This document shows positions 48,144 to 57,273 of a stretch of 64,000 bases of DNA, piece after piece. The notes beneath the pieces are model-generated. The model did no database searches and was not told the origin of the DNA. It worked only from the letters and a program-made list of their open reading frames with translations. The DNA lies in assembly GCF_900186955.1 (NCBI RefSeq), contig NZ_LT906438.1, forward strand, positions 3,038,001 to 3,102,000. Reading direction: 5' to 3'. Source of the stretch: Bacillus pumilus (GTDB lineage Bacteria > Bacillota > Bacilli > Bacillales > Bacillaceae). How positions within the stretch are numbered: position 1 is the stretch's first letter; each line of letters begins with the position of its first letter. Position numbers and translations under genes: made by a program.

Positions 48144-48989
48144 ATGATGAAAAGGACAGCCATTGTAACTGGTGCCAATAGCGGCTTTGGCAAGCTCATC
48201 ACGACTGGTCTCGCCAAGCAAGGCTATACAGTGATTGCAGGTGTCAGGCAGGAAGCCAATGCGAAAAAGCTTGCTGAAGAAATCGAGCAAGCCTCGTTAG
48301 CCGAAGCGATACATATTGAAGCATTAGATGTGACAGACACGCAGTCAATTCAAGCATTTCAGAAAAAGTTGCATACTTACGCCCCCATTACCTTGCTTGT
48401 CAACAATGCTGGAACAGCCTATGCGGGTTTTGCTGAAGAGGTTCCTGTTGACACGTACCGCCAGCAATTTGATGTCAATGTTTTCGGAGTCATGGAAGTG
48501 ACACAAGCCGTCCTTCCGCTGATGACAAATGGTGCAAAGATATTCAATATGAGCAGCATCAGCGGATTAATGGGAATGCCCGCACTTTCTCCTTATGTAT
48601 CCTCCAAGTTTGCTTTAGAGGGCTACACAGAGAGCTTGCGCATTGAACTGGCATCGTTCGGTATACAGGCAGCCTTGATCGAGCCAGGCTCTTTCCAAAC
48701 GAATATTTGGAACACGTCTATGAACGAGCACATGTTGCAGCCAGAGGAAGGCTCGAAATACATTCACCTCTATCAAAAAATGATGGCCCATATCAATGCC
48801 CAGAAATCAAACTACGGGGACCCGCGTGAAGTCGCAGAGCTTGTGATTCGATTAGCCGAGAAGAAGCGGCTGAAAAAGCTGAGATATCCGATTGGGAAAG
48901 GAGTGCGGCTTTCATTCACAGCAAAGCAGCTCCTGCCTTGGAGCATGTGGGAAAAGATCATATTACGTACACTCTCTTCAAAAAAATAA
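48144..48989 (+). CDS. yusZ: YusZ, short-chain dehydrogenase/reductase
   Basis: This 281-residue classical SDR enzyme has the cofactor motif TGANSGFG near residues 9-16, NNAGTA near 90, the catalytic Ser in SSISGL and YVSSK (Tyr-x3-Lys). The substrate is unknown. AGGAGG lies six bases before the ATG. In B. subtilis the dps-like gene mrgA follows yusZ; here htrB follows directly. Confidence 0.88.
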   Translation: MMKRTAIVTGANSGFGKLITTGLAKQGYTVIAGVRQEANAKKLAEEIEQASLAEAIHIEALDVTDTQSIQAFQKKLHTYAPITLLVNNAGTAYAGFAEEVPVDTYRQQFDVNVFGVMEVTQAVLPLMTNGAKIFNMSSISGLMGMPALSPYVSSKFALEGYTESLRIELASFGIQAALIEPGSFQTNIWNTSMNEHMLQPEEGSKYIHLYQKMMAHINAQKSNYGDPREVAELVIRLAEKKRLKKLRYPIGKGVRLSFTAKQLLPWSMWEKIILRTLSSKK

Positions 48990-48992
48990 GCA

Positions 48993-49034
48993 TAAAAAAA
49001 CAGGTAGACCTTTAACGTCCACCTGTTTTTTTCA
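48993..49034. terminator. Bidirectional terminator between yusZ and htrB
   Basis: AAACAGGTAGAC and GTCCACCTGTTT pair with one mismatch around CTTTAAC, with A-tract and T-tract flanks. Confidence 0.9.
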
Positions 49035-49035
49035 T

Positions 49036-50406
49036 TTATTCAGTTTCAGACTGTCCAAGGGTAATGTCTAGGTTCTTGTTTTTCCCTTCACGAATAACAG
49101 TCATTGTCGTTTTATCGCCGACTTTTGTTTCTTTGTACAAAATTTCTTTCAGCTGAGAGCTGTTCGCCACGTTTTTCCCTTTAAACTTGATGATGACATC
49201 TCCAGACTTCAAGCCTGCTTTTTGTGCAGGTGATCCTTTTGATACATCCTTTACGTAAATCCCTTTGCCGATTTGTTTATCAAATAGGCCGAGCGTATTT
49301 TCTTGATACGTTTCAGGCACTTGCTCAAGGTCAATCATTTGTACGCCAAGATAAGGACGTTCAACCTTTCCGTTTTTCAACAGCTCATCTACAATCGGTT
49401 TGACATCGTTACTTGGAATCGCAAAGCCGAGTGATTCCACACCGCTTTCGCTAATTTTTAAGCTATTGATACCAATGACTTGACCATCTGTATTGATAAG
49501 CGGTCCACCGCTGTTTCCTGGATTGATCGCTGCATCTGTTTGCAGTACATTCATTTCCACCGTACCAGATGATGTGTTCGCTTCAACTGTACGATCAAGA
49601 CCACTAATAATCCCTTCTGTCACAGTACCAGAGAACTGGGCACCAAGCGGGTTCCCAATTGCAATCACTTTGTCTCCAGCACGGAGCTTAGAAGAATCAC
49701 CAAAGCTCGCCACTTTATCAATGCCGTCTGCATTGATTTCGACAACAGCTAAATCTGTCATCACGTCACTGCCGACAAGCTTCGCGTCTTTTGTTTTTCC
49801 GTCATAAAGTGTGACCTTCAATTTATTGGCACCCTCGACTACGTGGTTATTTGTAATAATGTACGCTTTTTTGCCATCTTTTTTAAAGATGACACCAGAA
49901 CCCGTTCCAGCTTCAGCTTCTGTTGAATCACCGCTAAGGCCAAACGAATTTTGGGTAGATTGGTAGTTTGAGACTCCCACAATGGTTGGCTCTAAATCTT
50001 CTACCATATCAGAGACATTCGTGGCATTGGTGATTTGTTTTGTTGAGAAATTTTCAGAGGCTGCCGGTTCACTTGACGCTGTTTGCGTTTGAGTGTTTGC
50101 TGCTGTGTTCTGTGACTGCGGCAAAAGCGGTGTAATGCCAAGCACAAGGCCTCCGCCAATAATTCCTCCAAGGATCGGACTGAGCCATGCTGCTTTCCGC
50201 TTTTTCTCCTTTTTCGACACACGGTCATCCTCCATTTGAGGAGAATGGTTTGTCACACTCTCCTGAGTGGCAGAAGCTTCGTTTTCATGAGGTTGAAAAA
50301 CGAGTTCCTTTTCTTTTTCAGGTTCGTCTATTTGTTTCTCATTCTCTTGATGTACATCTTCTTGTTGATTCAACTTCTTCTCTTCATCTTCTCTTCGGAA
50401 ATCCAT
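49036..50406 (-). CDS. htrB: HtrB, membrane-anchored serine protease
   Basis: This HtrA/DegP-type quality-control protease (YvtA) has 456 residues. A charged cytoplasmic part is followed by one membrane span near residues 75-95, then the protease domain outside with triad H188, D218 and S299 (in NPGNSGGPL). A PDZ domain lies at the C-terminus. In B. subtilis HtrB is part of the CssRS response to secreted misfolded protein; the divergent cssRS genes support the same here. Confidence 0.95.
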   Translation of the reverse strand: MDFRREDEEKKLNQQEDVHQENEKQIDEPEKEKELVFQPHENEASATQESVTNHSPQMEDDRVSKKEKKRKAAWLSPILGGIIGGGLVLGITPLLPQSQNTAANTQTQTASSEPAASENFSTKQITNATNVSDMVEDLEPTIVGVSNYQSTQNSFGLSGDSTEAEAGTGSGVIFKKDGKKAYIITNNHVVEGANKLKVTLYDGKTKDAKLVGSDVMTDLAVVEINADGIDKVASFGDSSKLRAGDKVIAIGNPLGAQFSGTVTEGIISGLDRTVEANTSSGTVEMNVLQTDAAINPGNSGGPLINTDGQVIGINSLKISESGVESLGFAIPSNDVKPIVDELLKNGKVERPYLGVQMIDLEQVPETYQENTLGLFDKQIGKGIYVKDVSKGSPAQKAGLKSGDVIIKFKGKNVANSSQLKEILYKETKVGDKTTMTVIREGKNKNLDITLGQSETE

Positions 50407-50550
50407 CGCTTACACTCCTTTACATCATGTTCATGACCTGCTTGATTCATATGTGTAGATCGGACTCATGTCCTCTTAATGGCAACATCATTGAAGATAC
50501 TACATGACAATATGTCAAATTATATAATACTTATTCATAGAAAAAAAGCA

Positions 50551-50577
50551 AGGTGCGCACATTCGTGAAAAGCACCT
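50551..50577 (-). other. Terminator-like hairpin upstream of htrB
   Basis: AGGTGC and GCACCT bracket an inner CAC and GTG pair. On the minus strand it runs into TGCTTTTTTTC. It is not downstream of any known gene and may end a short transcript from the 335-bp divergent region. AT-rich DNA below it has TATATAAT, a likely -10 for htrB. Confidence 0.5.
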
Positions 50578-50687
50578 ATTGATCTGCCTTTTGTCTATGC
50601 CCTTTTTTCCCTTGAGCTTATCATAAACAAACATTATGGGATAATGATGAGAAGAATATGTGAAATTGTGAAAAAAGCATGTGATTG

Positions 50688-50718
50688 TTGACATGCCGCC
50701 TTTGTATCCCGTTATAAT
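50688..50718 (+). promoter_or_regulatory. Likely cssRS promoter
   Basis: A TTGACA at 50688-50693 and a perfect TATAAT at 50713-50718 are 19 bases apart, longer than the usual 17. This spacing fits promoters that need an activator such as CssR. The start of cssR lies 25 bases further. Confidence 0.6.
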
Positions 50719-50742
50719 GACGTTGAGAGGATGTGGAAGACT

Positions 50743-51420
50743 TTGTCGTACACCATTTATTTAGTGGAAGATGAACAAAACTTAAACGAACTTTTAACCA
50801 AATATTTAGAAAGTGAAAATTGGAATGTCTCCTCTTTTTTAACCGGAGAAGCGGCACGCGAAGCAATGAATAAGCCGCCGCATCTATGGATTTTAGATAT
50901 TATGCTGCCTGATACAGATGGCTACACACTGATTAAAGAAATCAAAGCCGCATCACCTGACGTACCGGTCATTTTCATTTCAGCACGCGACGCTGATATT
51001 GATCGTGTCCTCGGTTTAGAGCTGGGAAGCAGTGATTATATTGCGAAACCATTTCTTCCGCGCGAGCTGATCATTCGGGTGCAAAAGCTGCTTGAGCTTG
51101 TGTATAAAAACAGCGATACTCCGCAGCAGCAAAGTGTTACACCCGTTTCCTCTTATGTCATTCATGAGGATGTAAGAGAGGTGTATGAAGGAGATCAGCT
51201 GATTAACTTAACTTCTAAGGAATTTGACTTGCTGCTTTTATTTACACATCATCAAGGACATGCTTTTTCTCGTGAAGATATTCTCGTCAAAATTTGGGGA
51301 CACGATTACTTTGGGACAGATCGTGTGGTGGATGACCTTGTCAGACGATTGCGCAAAAAAATGCCCGACTTAAAGGTCGAGACCATCTATGGATTTGGCT
51401 ATAGGATGCTAAAAGGATGA
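50743..51420 (+). CDS. cssR: CssR, secretion-stress response regulator
   Basis: This 225-residue OmpR-family regulator has phosphorylation site D52 (ILDIMLP) and a winged helix with RVVDDLVRRLRKK. The start is the TTG at 50743, giving MSYTIYLVEDE as in B. subtilis; an ATG four codons upstream overlaps the GAGAGG. It controls htrA and htrB in B. subtilis on protein-secretion stress. It overlaps cssS by four bases. Confidence 0.93.
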   Translation: MSYTIYLVEDEQNLNELLTKYLESENWNVSSFLTGEAAREAMNKPPHLWILDIMLPDTDGYTLIKEIKAASPDVPVIFISARDADIDRVLGLELGSSDYIAKPFLPRELIIRVQKLLELVYKNSDTPQQQSVTPVSSYVIHEDVREVYEGDQLINLTSKEFDLLLLFTHHQGHAFSREDILVKIWGHDYFGTDRVVDDLVRRLRKKMPDLKVETIYGFGYRMLKG

Positions 51421-52748
51421 AGAACAAACCACTCGCTTTTCAAATTTGGATCGTCATCTCTGGTATTTTACTCACCATCTCGATTGTTCTGATCATCCTA
51501 TTTTCCAATACATTACGAAATTTTTTCACGAATGAGATTTATAAAAATATCGAAAATGAACAGCAGGTGCTCACAGAATATCCGTTGAACCGAGACGGCT
51601 CGCCAAAGTCGACACCGGAAAACCGCTCGGTGCAACACATTCTGATTCCGTCAGATGAATTAAACCAAATGGGGCAGTTTTTCCCACACGCCTTTATTGA
51701 GAAAATCCAAGCCTTTGTGAAAAAACAAAAAAGCGCAACGAAACGCTATTCTGAAGAGGTGAATGGCCAGCACATCTTTTTTGTCATCAAAAAAGTATCA
51801 ACAGGCAATACACAATATATTCTTTTGTCTTATGCGCCAGACTCTTATCGAGATGACCTGTCCTTTACGCTGTTTAAACAGCTGATCTTTATCTTGGGCA
51901 CCGTTATTTTATTAAGCTGGATTCCATCGATTTGGCTCGCCCGCTACTTATCCCGTCCAATCGTTGCGTTTGAAAAACACGTGAAGCGGATTGCACAAGA
52001 AGACTGGGACGATCCTGTCATCGTTGACCGGCAAGATGAAATTGGAAAGCTTGGTCATACCATTGAAGAAATGAGACAAAAACTCATTCAAAAGGATGAA
52101 ACAGAACGGACTCTTTTGCAAAATATATCACATGACTTAAAGACACCTGTCATGGTCATCCGCGGCTATACGCAGTCGATTAAAGATGGTATTTTTCCTA
52201 AGGGAGATCTTGAACAAACAGTGGAAGTCATTGAAGGTGAAGCGGAAAAGCTTGAGAAGAAAATCAAGGATTTGCTGTACTTAACAAAGCTTGATTATTT
52301 ATCAAATCAACACCCTGCACATGCTTCCTTCCTACTCAGTAATACGATGCTGGAAGTGGTCGACCGAATACGCTGGTCGAAAAATGAATTACAGTGGAAC
52401 GTGGACTTAGATGATGAGGCTGCTCTTGAAGGCGATCCAGAACAATGGAGCAAATTATTTGAAAATGTCCTAGAAAATCAACTTCGCTACGCAAAAAGGA
52501 AAATTGATATTCAAATGAAACAGGAAGAGGAACAAATACGCATTGTCATTCGTAATGACGGTCCTCCAATTGAAGAACATATGCTATCCAGCCTATACGA
52601 ACCTTTTAGTAAGGGAAAAAAGGGCGAATTCGGTATTGGATTAAGCATTGTCAAAAAAATTCTCTCCATGCATCAAGCGTCTATATCAATTGAAAATGAT
52701 GATCTAGGTGTACGTTATACGATCACGGTACCAAAGAAGAGACTGTAG
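51417..52748 (+). CDS. cssS: CssS, secretion-stress sensor kinase
   Basis: This 443-residue sensor kinase has membrane spans at about residues 10-30 and 153-173 with an outer domain between. The HAMP region follows, then H239 in NISHDLKTPV and an ATPase domain ending in GKKGEFGIGLSIVK. It senses misfolded exported proteins or the quality of secretion. It is slightly shorter than the B. subtilis protein. Confidence 0.92.
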   Translation: MKNKPLAFQIWIVISGILLTISIVLIILFSNTLRNFFTNEIYKNIENEQQVLTEYPLNRDGSPKSTPENRSVQHILIPSDELNQMGQFFPHAFIEKIQAFVKKQKSATKRYSEEVNGQHIFFVIKKVSTGNTQYILLSYAPDSYRDDLSFTLFKQLIFILGTVILLSWIPSIWLARYLSRPIVAFEKHVKRIAQEDWDDPVIVDRQDEIGKLGHTIEEMRQKLIQKDETERTLLQNISHDLKTPVMVIRGYTQSIKDGIFPKGDLEQTVEVIEGEAEKLEKKIKDLLYLTKLDYLSNQHPAHASFLLSNTMLEVVDRIRWSKNELQWNVDLDDEAALEGDPEQWSKLFENVLENQLRYAKRKIDIQMKQEEEQIRIVIRNDGPPIEEHMLSSLYEPFSKGKKGEFGIGLSIVKKILSMHQASISIENDDLGVRYTITVPKKRL

Positions 52749-52772
52749 GTTTTTGACCGCAGTCTTTTTTAG
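52739..52772 (+). terminator. cssRS terminator
   Basis: GACTGTAGGT and ACCGCAGTC pair (one mismatch) around TTTTG, followed by TTTTTT. Confidence 0.8.
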
Positions 52773-52933
52773 ATGAATGAATACCCATTGAAATCACGGT
52801 ATGTGGCTTTGATTTTCTTGCCAGCTTGATACATCCATTTCTTTTCAATGGTTGTCTCTTTTGGCATTTTGACTTTTTCTACTTGAATTCCTTTTGTTCG
52901 CAAGCGTCTTATCATATCATCGATTTCTCTCAT
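52769..52933 (-). CDS. Small conserved-looking protein (possible YuzO)
   Basis: This 54-residue protein on the minus strand begins MREIDDMIRRLRTKGIQVEK and ends NGYSFI. It is basic and helical at the N-terminus, with a beta-like end. AAAGGATGA lies six bases before the ATG. Its position between cssS and yuxN is where I recall a small gene, yuzO, in B. subtilis, but I am not sure of the identity. Function is unknown. Confidence 0.65.
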   Translation of the reverse strand: MREIDDMIRRLRTKGIQVEKVKMPKETTIEKKWMYQAGKKIKATYRDFNGYSFI

Positions 52934-53125
52934 GGAACATCATCCTTTCACATTTTTTGACCAGTTGGTCACCTTACTTTATAATATAAAGAATTACACT
53001 GTAAAAAACAAGTTACAATCTGATTAATTTTTGAAAACTTTCGTCGTTTATGACCGATAAGTCACATCTCTTTGCGCACGTTTCCTAAGACATTTGTCTC
53101 TCGGTAAGAAAGGATGACATTCATA

Positions 53126-54004
53126 TTGAAAAAGAAAGAGAAAATGATCATTGAGGCTGGCATGAAATTGTTTGCCAGTAAAGGCTACAATACAACGTCT
53201 GTTCAGGAAATTGCGGATGAATGCCACATGTCAAAGGGTGCTTTTTATCTTTATTTTAAATCAAAGGAAGCACTGCTCATTTCAATCTTACATTACTATT
53301 ACGATAAGGTATTTACCCGGATCCACGAGGTTCAAACAGAGGGCGGCACACCAAAGGAAGCCTACCGCAAGCAGCTTACTGTCTACTACGATAATATTTT
53401 GCAGCAAAAGGATTTTATTAAAATGCAGCTGAGCGATCGAGCACTGCCAATGAATGAAGAAACGCAGCAGCTCGCAAAACAAATCAGACTTGCCACCATT
53501 CAGCTGCATATTGATAACATTAAGCAGGTATATGGAGATGCAGCGATTCCTTATATGGCTGATCTTTGTTTGACAATTGAGGGCATGAGTCACGTTTATT
53601 TTGAGCTTGCGATTTTATATGATTTTCAGCTGGAGGCTGAGGAGCTAGCCGCAACGATGATTCACCGTATCGATGATTTGATAGGCGGTATGATGGCGCG
53701 ACATGATCTTCCGCTCATCTCTGTAGATCAAGCGAGCGATTGGTTTGGTCCTATTTATGAACGGTCATTCGACCCGCTGACAGAATCTCTTTTAAAAGAA
53801 TTAAGAGAGCAGGCTGAAGCACACTATGAGGTGAAAGACGAGCCTGATTTATTTGAAGCACTCGGCATTCTAGAAAATGAATTAAACAAACAGAAACCTA
53901 GACAAGTCATCGTGAAAGGCATGCTGCATCAATTAAAATTATACGCACCGCTCCAAACCCACTCTGAATCACTTTTGCGTATTTTGAAAGAGGATCATTT
54001 GTAG
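53126..54004 (+). CDS. yuxN: YuxN, TetR-family transcriptional regulator
   Basis: This TetR/AcrR regulator of about 292 residues has an N-terminal HTH (YNTTSVQEIADECHMSKGAFY) and a long C-terminal ligand and dimer region. The TTG at 53126 lies eight bases after GGATGA; an ATG at 53114 overlaps that site. The targets are unknown. Its place between cssS and the fumarase gene is as in B. subtilis. Confidence 0.83.
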   Translation: MKKKEKMIIEAGMKLFASKGYNTTSVQEIADECHMSKGAFYLYFKSKEALLISILHYYYDKVFTRIHEVQTEGGTPKEAYRKQLTVYYDNILQQKDFIKMQLSDRALPMNEETQQLAKQIRLATIQLHIDNIKQVYGDAAIPYMADLCLTIEGMSHVYFELAILYDFQLEAEELAATMIHRIDDLIGGMMARHDLPLISVDQASDWFGPIYERSFDPLTESLLKELREQAEAHYEVKDEPDLFEALGILENELNKQKPRQVIVKGMLHQLKLYAPLQTHSESLLRILKEDHL

Positions 54005-54035
54005 AACCCAAGGCACAACCTGGGTTTCATTTTTG
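54004..54035 (+). terminator. yuxN terminator
   Basis: AACCCA and TGGGTT with inner GG and CC form a compact hairpin followed by T-rich sequence. Confidence 0.75.
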
Positions 54036-54054
54036 TCCACATCACGTTCAATGA

Positions 54055-54088
54055 AAAAAACCAAGGGCAGCCGCCCCTGGTTTTTATT
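54055..54088 (-). terminator. citG terminator
   Basis: AAAACCAAGGG and CCCCTGGTTTT pair with one mismatch; on the minus strand it ends in seven T. Confidence 0.85.
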
Positions 54089-55478
54089 TTGCTTTCGGTG
54101 TCACCATTTCTTCTGGTTTCACAAACTCTTCAAACTGCTCTTCTGTTAACAGCTCTAATTGAAGTGCTGCTTCTTTTAACGTTAAACCTTCTTTGTGAGC
54201 AAGCTTTGCAATTTTCGCTGCATTTTCATATCCGATGTGCGGGTTAAGTGCCGTCACAAGCATCAATGAATTGTTCAAGTTTTTCTCGATTGTTTCTAGG
54301 TTTGGTTCGATTCCAACTGCACACTTGTCATGGAATGAGTTCATACCGTCAGCAAGTAATTCAACTGATTGCAAGAAGTTATAGATGATGACCGGCTTAA
54401 ATACGTTCAGCTCAAAGTTTCCTTGGCTCGCGGCAAAACCGATTGTTGCGTCATTCCCCATAATTTGTGCTGCGATCATTGTTAAGGCTTCACTTTGAGT
54501 TGGGTTGACTTTACCTGGCATAATGGAGCTTCCTGGCTCATTTTCAGGAATGATCAATTCACCAATTCCGCAGCGAGGACCACTTGCCAGCCATCTCACA
54601 TCGTTGGCAATTTTCATTAAATCAGCTGCAAGTGCTTTTAGGGCACCGTGTGCATACGTAATTTCATCATGGCTTGTCAGCGCATGGAATTTGTTTGGTG
54701 AAGAATTGAAATTTTGACCTGTCAGCTTGCTGATTTCCTCAGCGACATATTGACCAAACTCAGGATGTGCGTTAATTCCTGTACCAACAGCTGTTCCGCC
54801 AATCGCAAGCTCTCTCATTTTTTCAGTTGATTCTAGAATCATTTCTTTTGAACGGTCCAGCATGTACACCCAGCCGCTAATTTCTTGACCTACTGTCAGT
54901 GGAGTTGCGTCTTGCAAATGCGTACGACCGATTTTAACAATCTCTTGATATGCTTTTGCTTTCTCATCAAGAGTCGCTCTTAATTGATCAATCGCAGGCA
55001 ATAATTTTTTGTACACAGCTAAAACAGCTGCCACGTGCATAGCAGTTGGGAATGTGTCATTTGAGCTTTGGCTACGGTTGACGTCATCATTCGGATGAAT
55101 GCTGAACTCACTATTTTTATCTTTCAAGTAAGCAGTTGCTCTATTTGCAACGACTTCGTTCATATTCATGTTACTTTGTGTCCCGCTACCTGTTTGCCAT
55201 ACAACAAGCGGGAAATGCTCGTCATACTTTCCGCTGATGATGTCATCACATACAGCAGCAATTGCTTCTGCTTTTTCGCTCTCAAGGTTGCCAAGACGTT
55301 CGTTGGCAATCGCTGTGCTACGTTTCAAAATTGCAAACGCATTCACAACTTCCTTTGGCATTTTCTCAGAACCGATTTTGAAATTTTCTTTGCTTCGTTG
55401 TGTTTGTGCACCCCAGAACTTGTCCTTTGGCACCTTGATTTCGCCCATTGTATCTTTTTCGATTCTAAATTCTGTCAT
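54084..55478 (-). CDS. citG: Class II fumarase
   Basis: This is the TCA-cycle enzyme that converts fumarate to malate. It has 464 residues. Conserved regions are [13 protein letters not shown] near 98-110, H187 in GRTHLQDA, and [11 protein letters not shown] with the catalytic Ser317 near 315-325. The ATG at 55478 has GGAGG upstream; the frame is open nine codons further without a site. It is very similar to B. subtilis CitG (FumC). Confidence 0.96.
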   Translation of the reverse strand: MTEFRIEKDTMGEIKVPKDKFWGAQTQRSKENFKIGSEKMPKEVVNAFAILKRSTAIANERLGNLESEKAEAIAAVCDDIISGKYDEHFPLVVWQTGSGTQSNMNMNEVVANRATAYLKDKNSEFSIHPNDDVNRSQSSNDTFPTAMHVAAVLAVYKKLLPAIDQLRATLDEKAKAYQEIVKIGRTHLQDATPLTVGQEISGWVYMLDRSKEMILESTEKMRELAIGGTAVGTGINAHPEFGQYVAEEISKLTGQNFNSSPNKFHALTSHDEITYAHGALKALAADLMKIANDVRWLASGPRCGIGELIIPENEPGSSIMPGKVNPTQSEALTMIAAQIMGNDATIGFAASQGNFELNVFKPVIIYNFLQSVELLADGMNSFHDKCAVGIEPNLETIEKNLNNSLMLVTALNPHIGYENAAKIAKLAHKEGLTLKEAALQLELLTEEQFEEFVKPEEMVTPKAK

Positions 55479-55566
55479 TATGTATCCCTCCATAGCTTTA
55501 TACACTCAACTCTATTCTATACAAAAAACCAAAATCCTTTAAGCGTTTTCAATTAAAATTTTATCT

Positions 55567-55734
55567 TTATTTTAATTTTAGTTCAATATAAACGCGGACA
55601 TCTTTCGAATATTTGTATTTTGGGTTCGTTTTTCCGTAATCCTTTGATGTATATGTCACTTCATAATGCTTGTCAAACGACTGTAGAATACGGTCAATCT
55701 CCTCTTTTGTTCCTGCTAAACGAATTTGTGCCAT
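55567..55734 (-). CDS. Small DUF3970-like protein (YvzF-type)
   Basis: This 55-residue protein begins MAQIRLAGTKEEIDRILQSF and has DKHYEVTYTSKDY in the middle, which resembles the short DUF3970/YvzF family as I remember it. TTTGGAGGA lies six bases before the ATG. It is read toward citG from a 370-base region before gerAA. The function is unknown. Confidence 0.72.
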   Translation of the reverse strand: MAQIRLAGTKEEIDRILQSFDKHYEVTYTSKDYGKTNPKYKYSKDVRVYIELKLK

Positions 55735-55788
55735 CTTGTTTCCTCCAAAACCCTCATTCTTTCTTTTACCACAAAATAATGTAACACA

Positions 55789-55818
55789 GAATATTGTTTT
55801 TTCAAGCAGGTAATGCTA
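55789..55818 (+). promoter_or_regulatory. Candidate sigma-G promoter for gerA
   Basis: GAATA at 55789-55793 and AATGCTA at 55812-55818, 18 bases apart, resemble the sigma-G elements GAATA and CATnnTA with one mismatch. The gerA operon is forespore-specific in B. subtilis. The match is weak on its own. Confidence 0.35.
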
Positions 55819-55848
55819 AGAAAAAGTTATTTGAGGCGGGTGATCATT

Positions 55849-57273
55849 TTGAATCAGACTCCATTGAAAGAGCACTTATACGATAATCTCTCCGTCATTC
55901 TCCCGCAATTAAAGGAAATGGATGATTTAGTCCATGAGAAAAAAACGCTGCCTCACGGGCAGGTTGTTTACTATTTATACATAAAAGAAATGAACGAAAA
56001 GATGGAGATTCAAACCTTTTTAAAGCTGCTTCTCCAAGATCATACGTCTCTTACAAAAGAAAAGTTGGAATCTAATTTATCCATGATGACGACACGTTCG
56101 GTGAAGACCTCTGAAGAATTGGTCGATGCGATTTTTGAAGGGCATTGCGTGGTGCTGATTAATGGATTTCAGCATGCGTATATTTTAGAAACGCATGGAA
56201 CGAAGAAACGCAGTTTAGGGGATTCTACATCTGAAACAGTCGTAAGAGGGCCGAAAGTTGGCTTCATTGAAGATTTAAACACGAACTTAGCTCTCGTGCG
56301 ACAGCGCTTGAAAAACCCTGACCTCAAAACAGTTAACATGAAGATCGGGGAAAAGAAATACACCCAAGTGACCATCATGTACATTGACGGTATCGTTGAA
56401 ACCTCTGTTCTAAAAGAGGTAAAAAAACGGCTCAAGCAAGTCACCATTGATGATATACAAGACTCTGGTGTTCTTGAGGAGCTCATTGAAGACAATGTGT
56501 ATTCTCCTTTTCCGCAAATTCAAAACACAGAACGGCCTGATAAAGTCGCCTCTGCTTTGAACAATGGGCGAGTCGCCATCTTTGTCGATCATTCGCCTTT
56601 TGTGTTAATTGTACCTGCTTCGCTCGCGACGATTATGCAATCACCGGATGATTATTATGAAAGATGGATCGCCGCCTCTCTCATTCGTATGCTGCGGTTT
56701 ACCTCGATCTTTCTGACATTATTTTTATCAGCCATTTATATTGCGCTTGTGTCGTTCCATCAGGGACTTTTACCAACAACTCTGGCTATTTCGATCTCAA
56801 GTACAAGAGAAAATGTCCCCTTTCCGCCTATTGTGGAGGCACTCATCATGGAGATGACGATTGAGCTTCTACGGGAAGCCGGCTTAAGGCTGCCAAACCC
56901 GCTCGGTCAAACGATCGGACTTGTTGGCGGGGTTGTCATTGGGCAGGCAGCCGTTCAGGCTCATATTGTGAGCTCAATCATGGTGATTATCGTCAGTGTG
57001 ATGGCCCTTGCGTCCTTTACTGTTCCTCAATACGGGATGGGCATGTCCTTTCGTGTGCTCCGCTTTGTGTCCATGTTTGCTGCGGCTACCTTTGGTTTAT
57101 ACGGGATTGTGCTGTTTATGCTCGTACTCCTTACTCATCTCACACGGCAAAAAAGTTTTGGCACACCGTATTTCTCACCAGATTTTGTGTTCAGCTATAA
57201 AAACGAGGACAATTCCATTATTCGATTGCCCTTAAAAAATCAACAGAAAGGAGAACGAGATGGTCAATCATAA
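55849..57273 (+). CDS. gerAA: GerAA, germinant receptor A subunit
   Basis: This is the A subunit of an alanine-type germinant receptor in the spore inner membrane. It has 474 residues: a large N-terminal cytoplasmic domain and about five membrane spans from residue 290 on. The conserved PFPQIQNTERPDKV and NVPFPPI are present. The TTG at 55849 matches the start of B. subtilis GerAA (482 residues); earlier codons are unlikely. It overlaps gerAB. Confidence 0.92.
   Translation: MNQTPLKEHLYDNLSVILPQLKEMDDLVHEKKTLPHGQVVYYLYIKEMNEKMEIQTFLKLLLQDHTSLTKEKLESNLSMMTTRSVKTSEELVDAIFEGHCVVLINGFQHAYILETHGTKKRSLGDSTSETVVRGPKVGFIEDLNTNLALVRQRLKNPDLKTVNMKIGEKKYTQVTIMYIDGIVETSVLKEVKKRLKQVTIDDIQDSGVLEELIEDNVYSPFPQIQNTERPDKVASALNNGRVAIFVDHSPFVLIVPASLATIMQSPDDYYERWIAASLIRMLRFTSIFLTLFLSAIYIALVSFHQGLLPTTLAISISSTRENVPFPPIVEALIMEMTIELLREAGLRLPNPLGQTIGLVGGVVIGQAAVQAHIVSSIMVIIVSVMALASFTVPQYGMGMSFRVLRFVSMFAAATFGLYGIVLFMLVLLTHLTRQKSFGTPYFSPDFVFSYKNEDNSIIRLPLKNQQKGERDGQS

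Noticed and set aside
55068..55556. Plus-strand frame (162 codons) over the citG start
   Set aside because: It lies opposite a strongly conserved fumarase gene and has no binding site.
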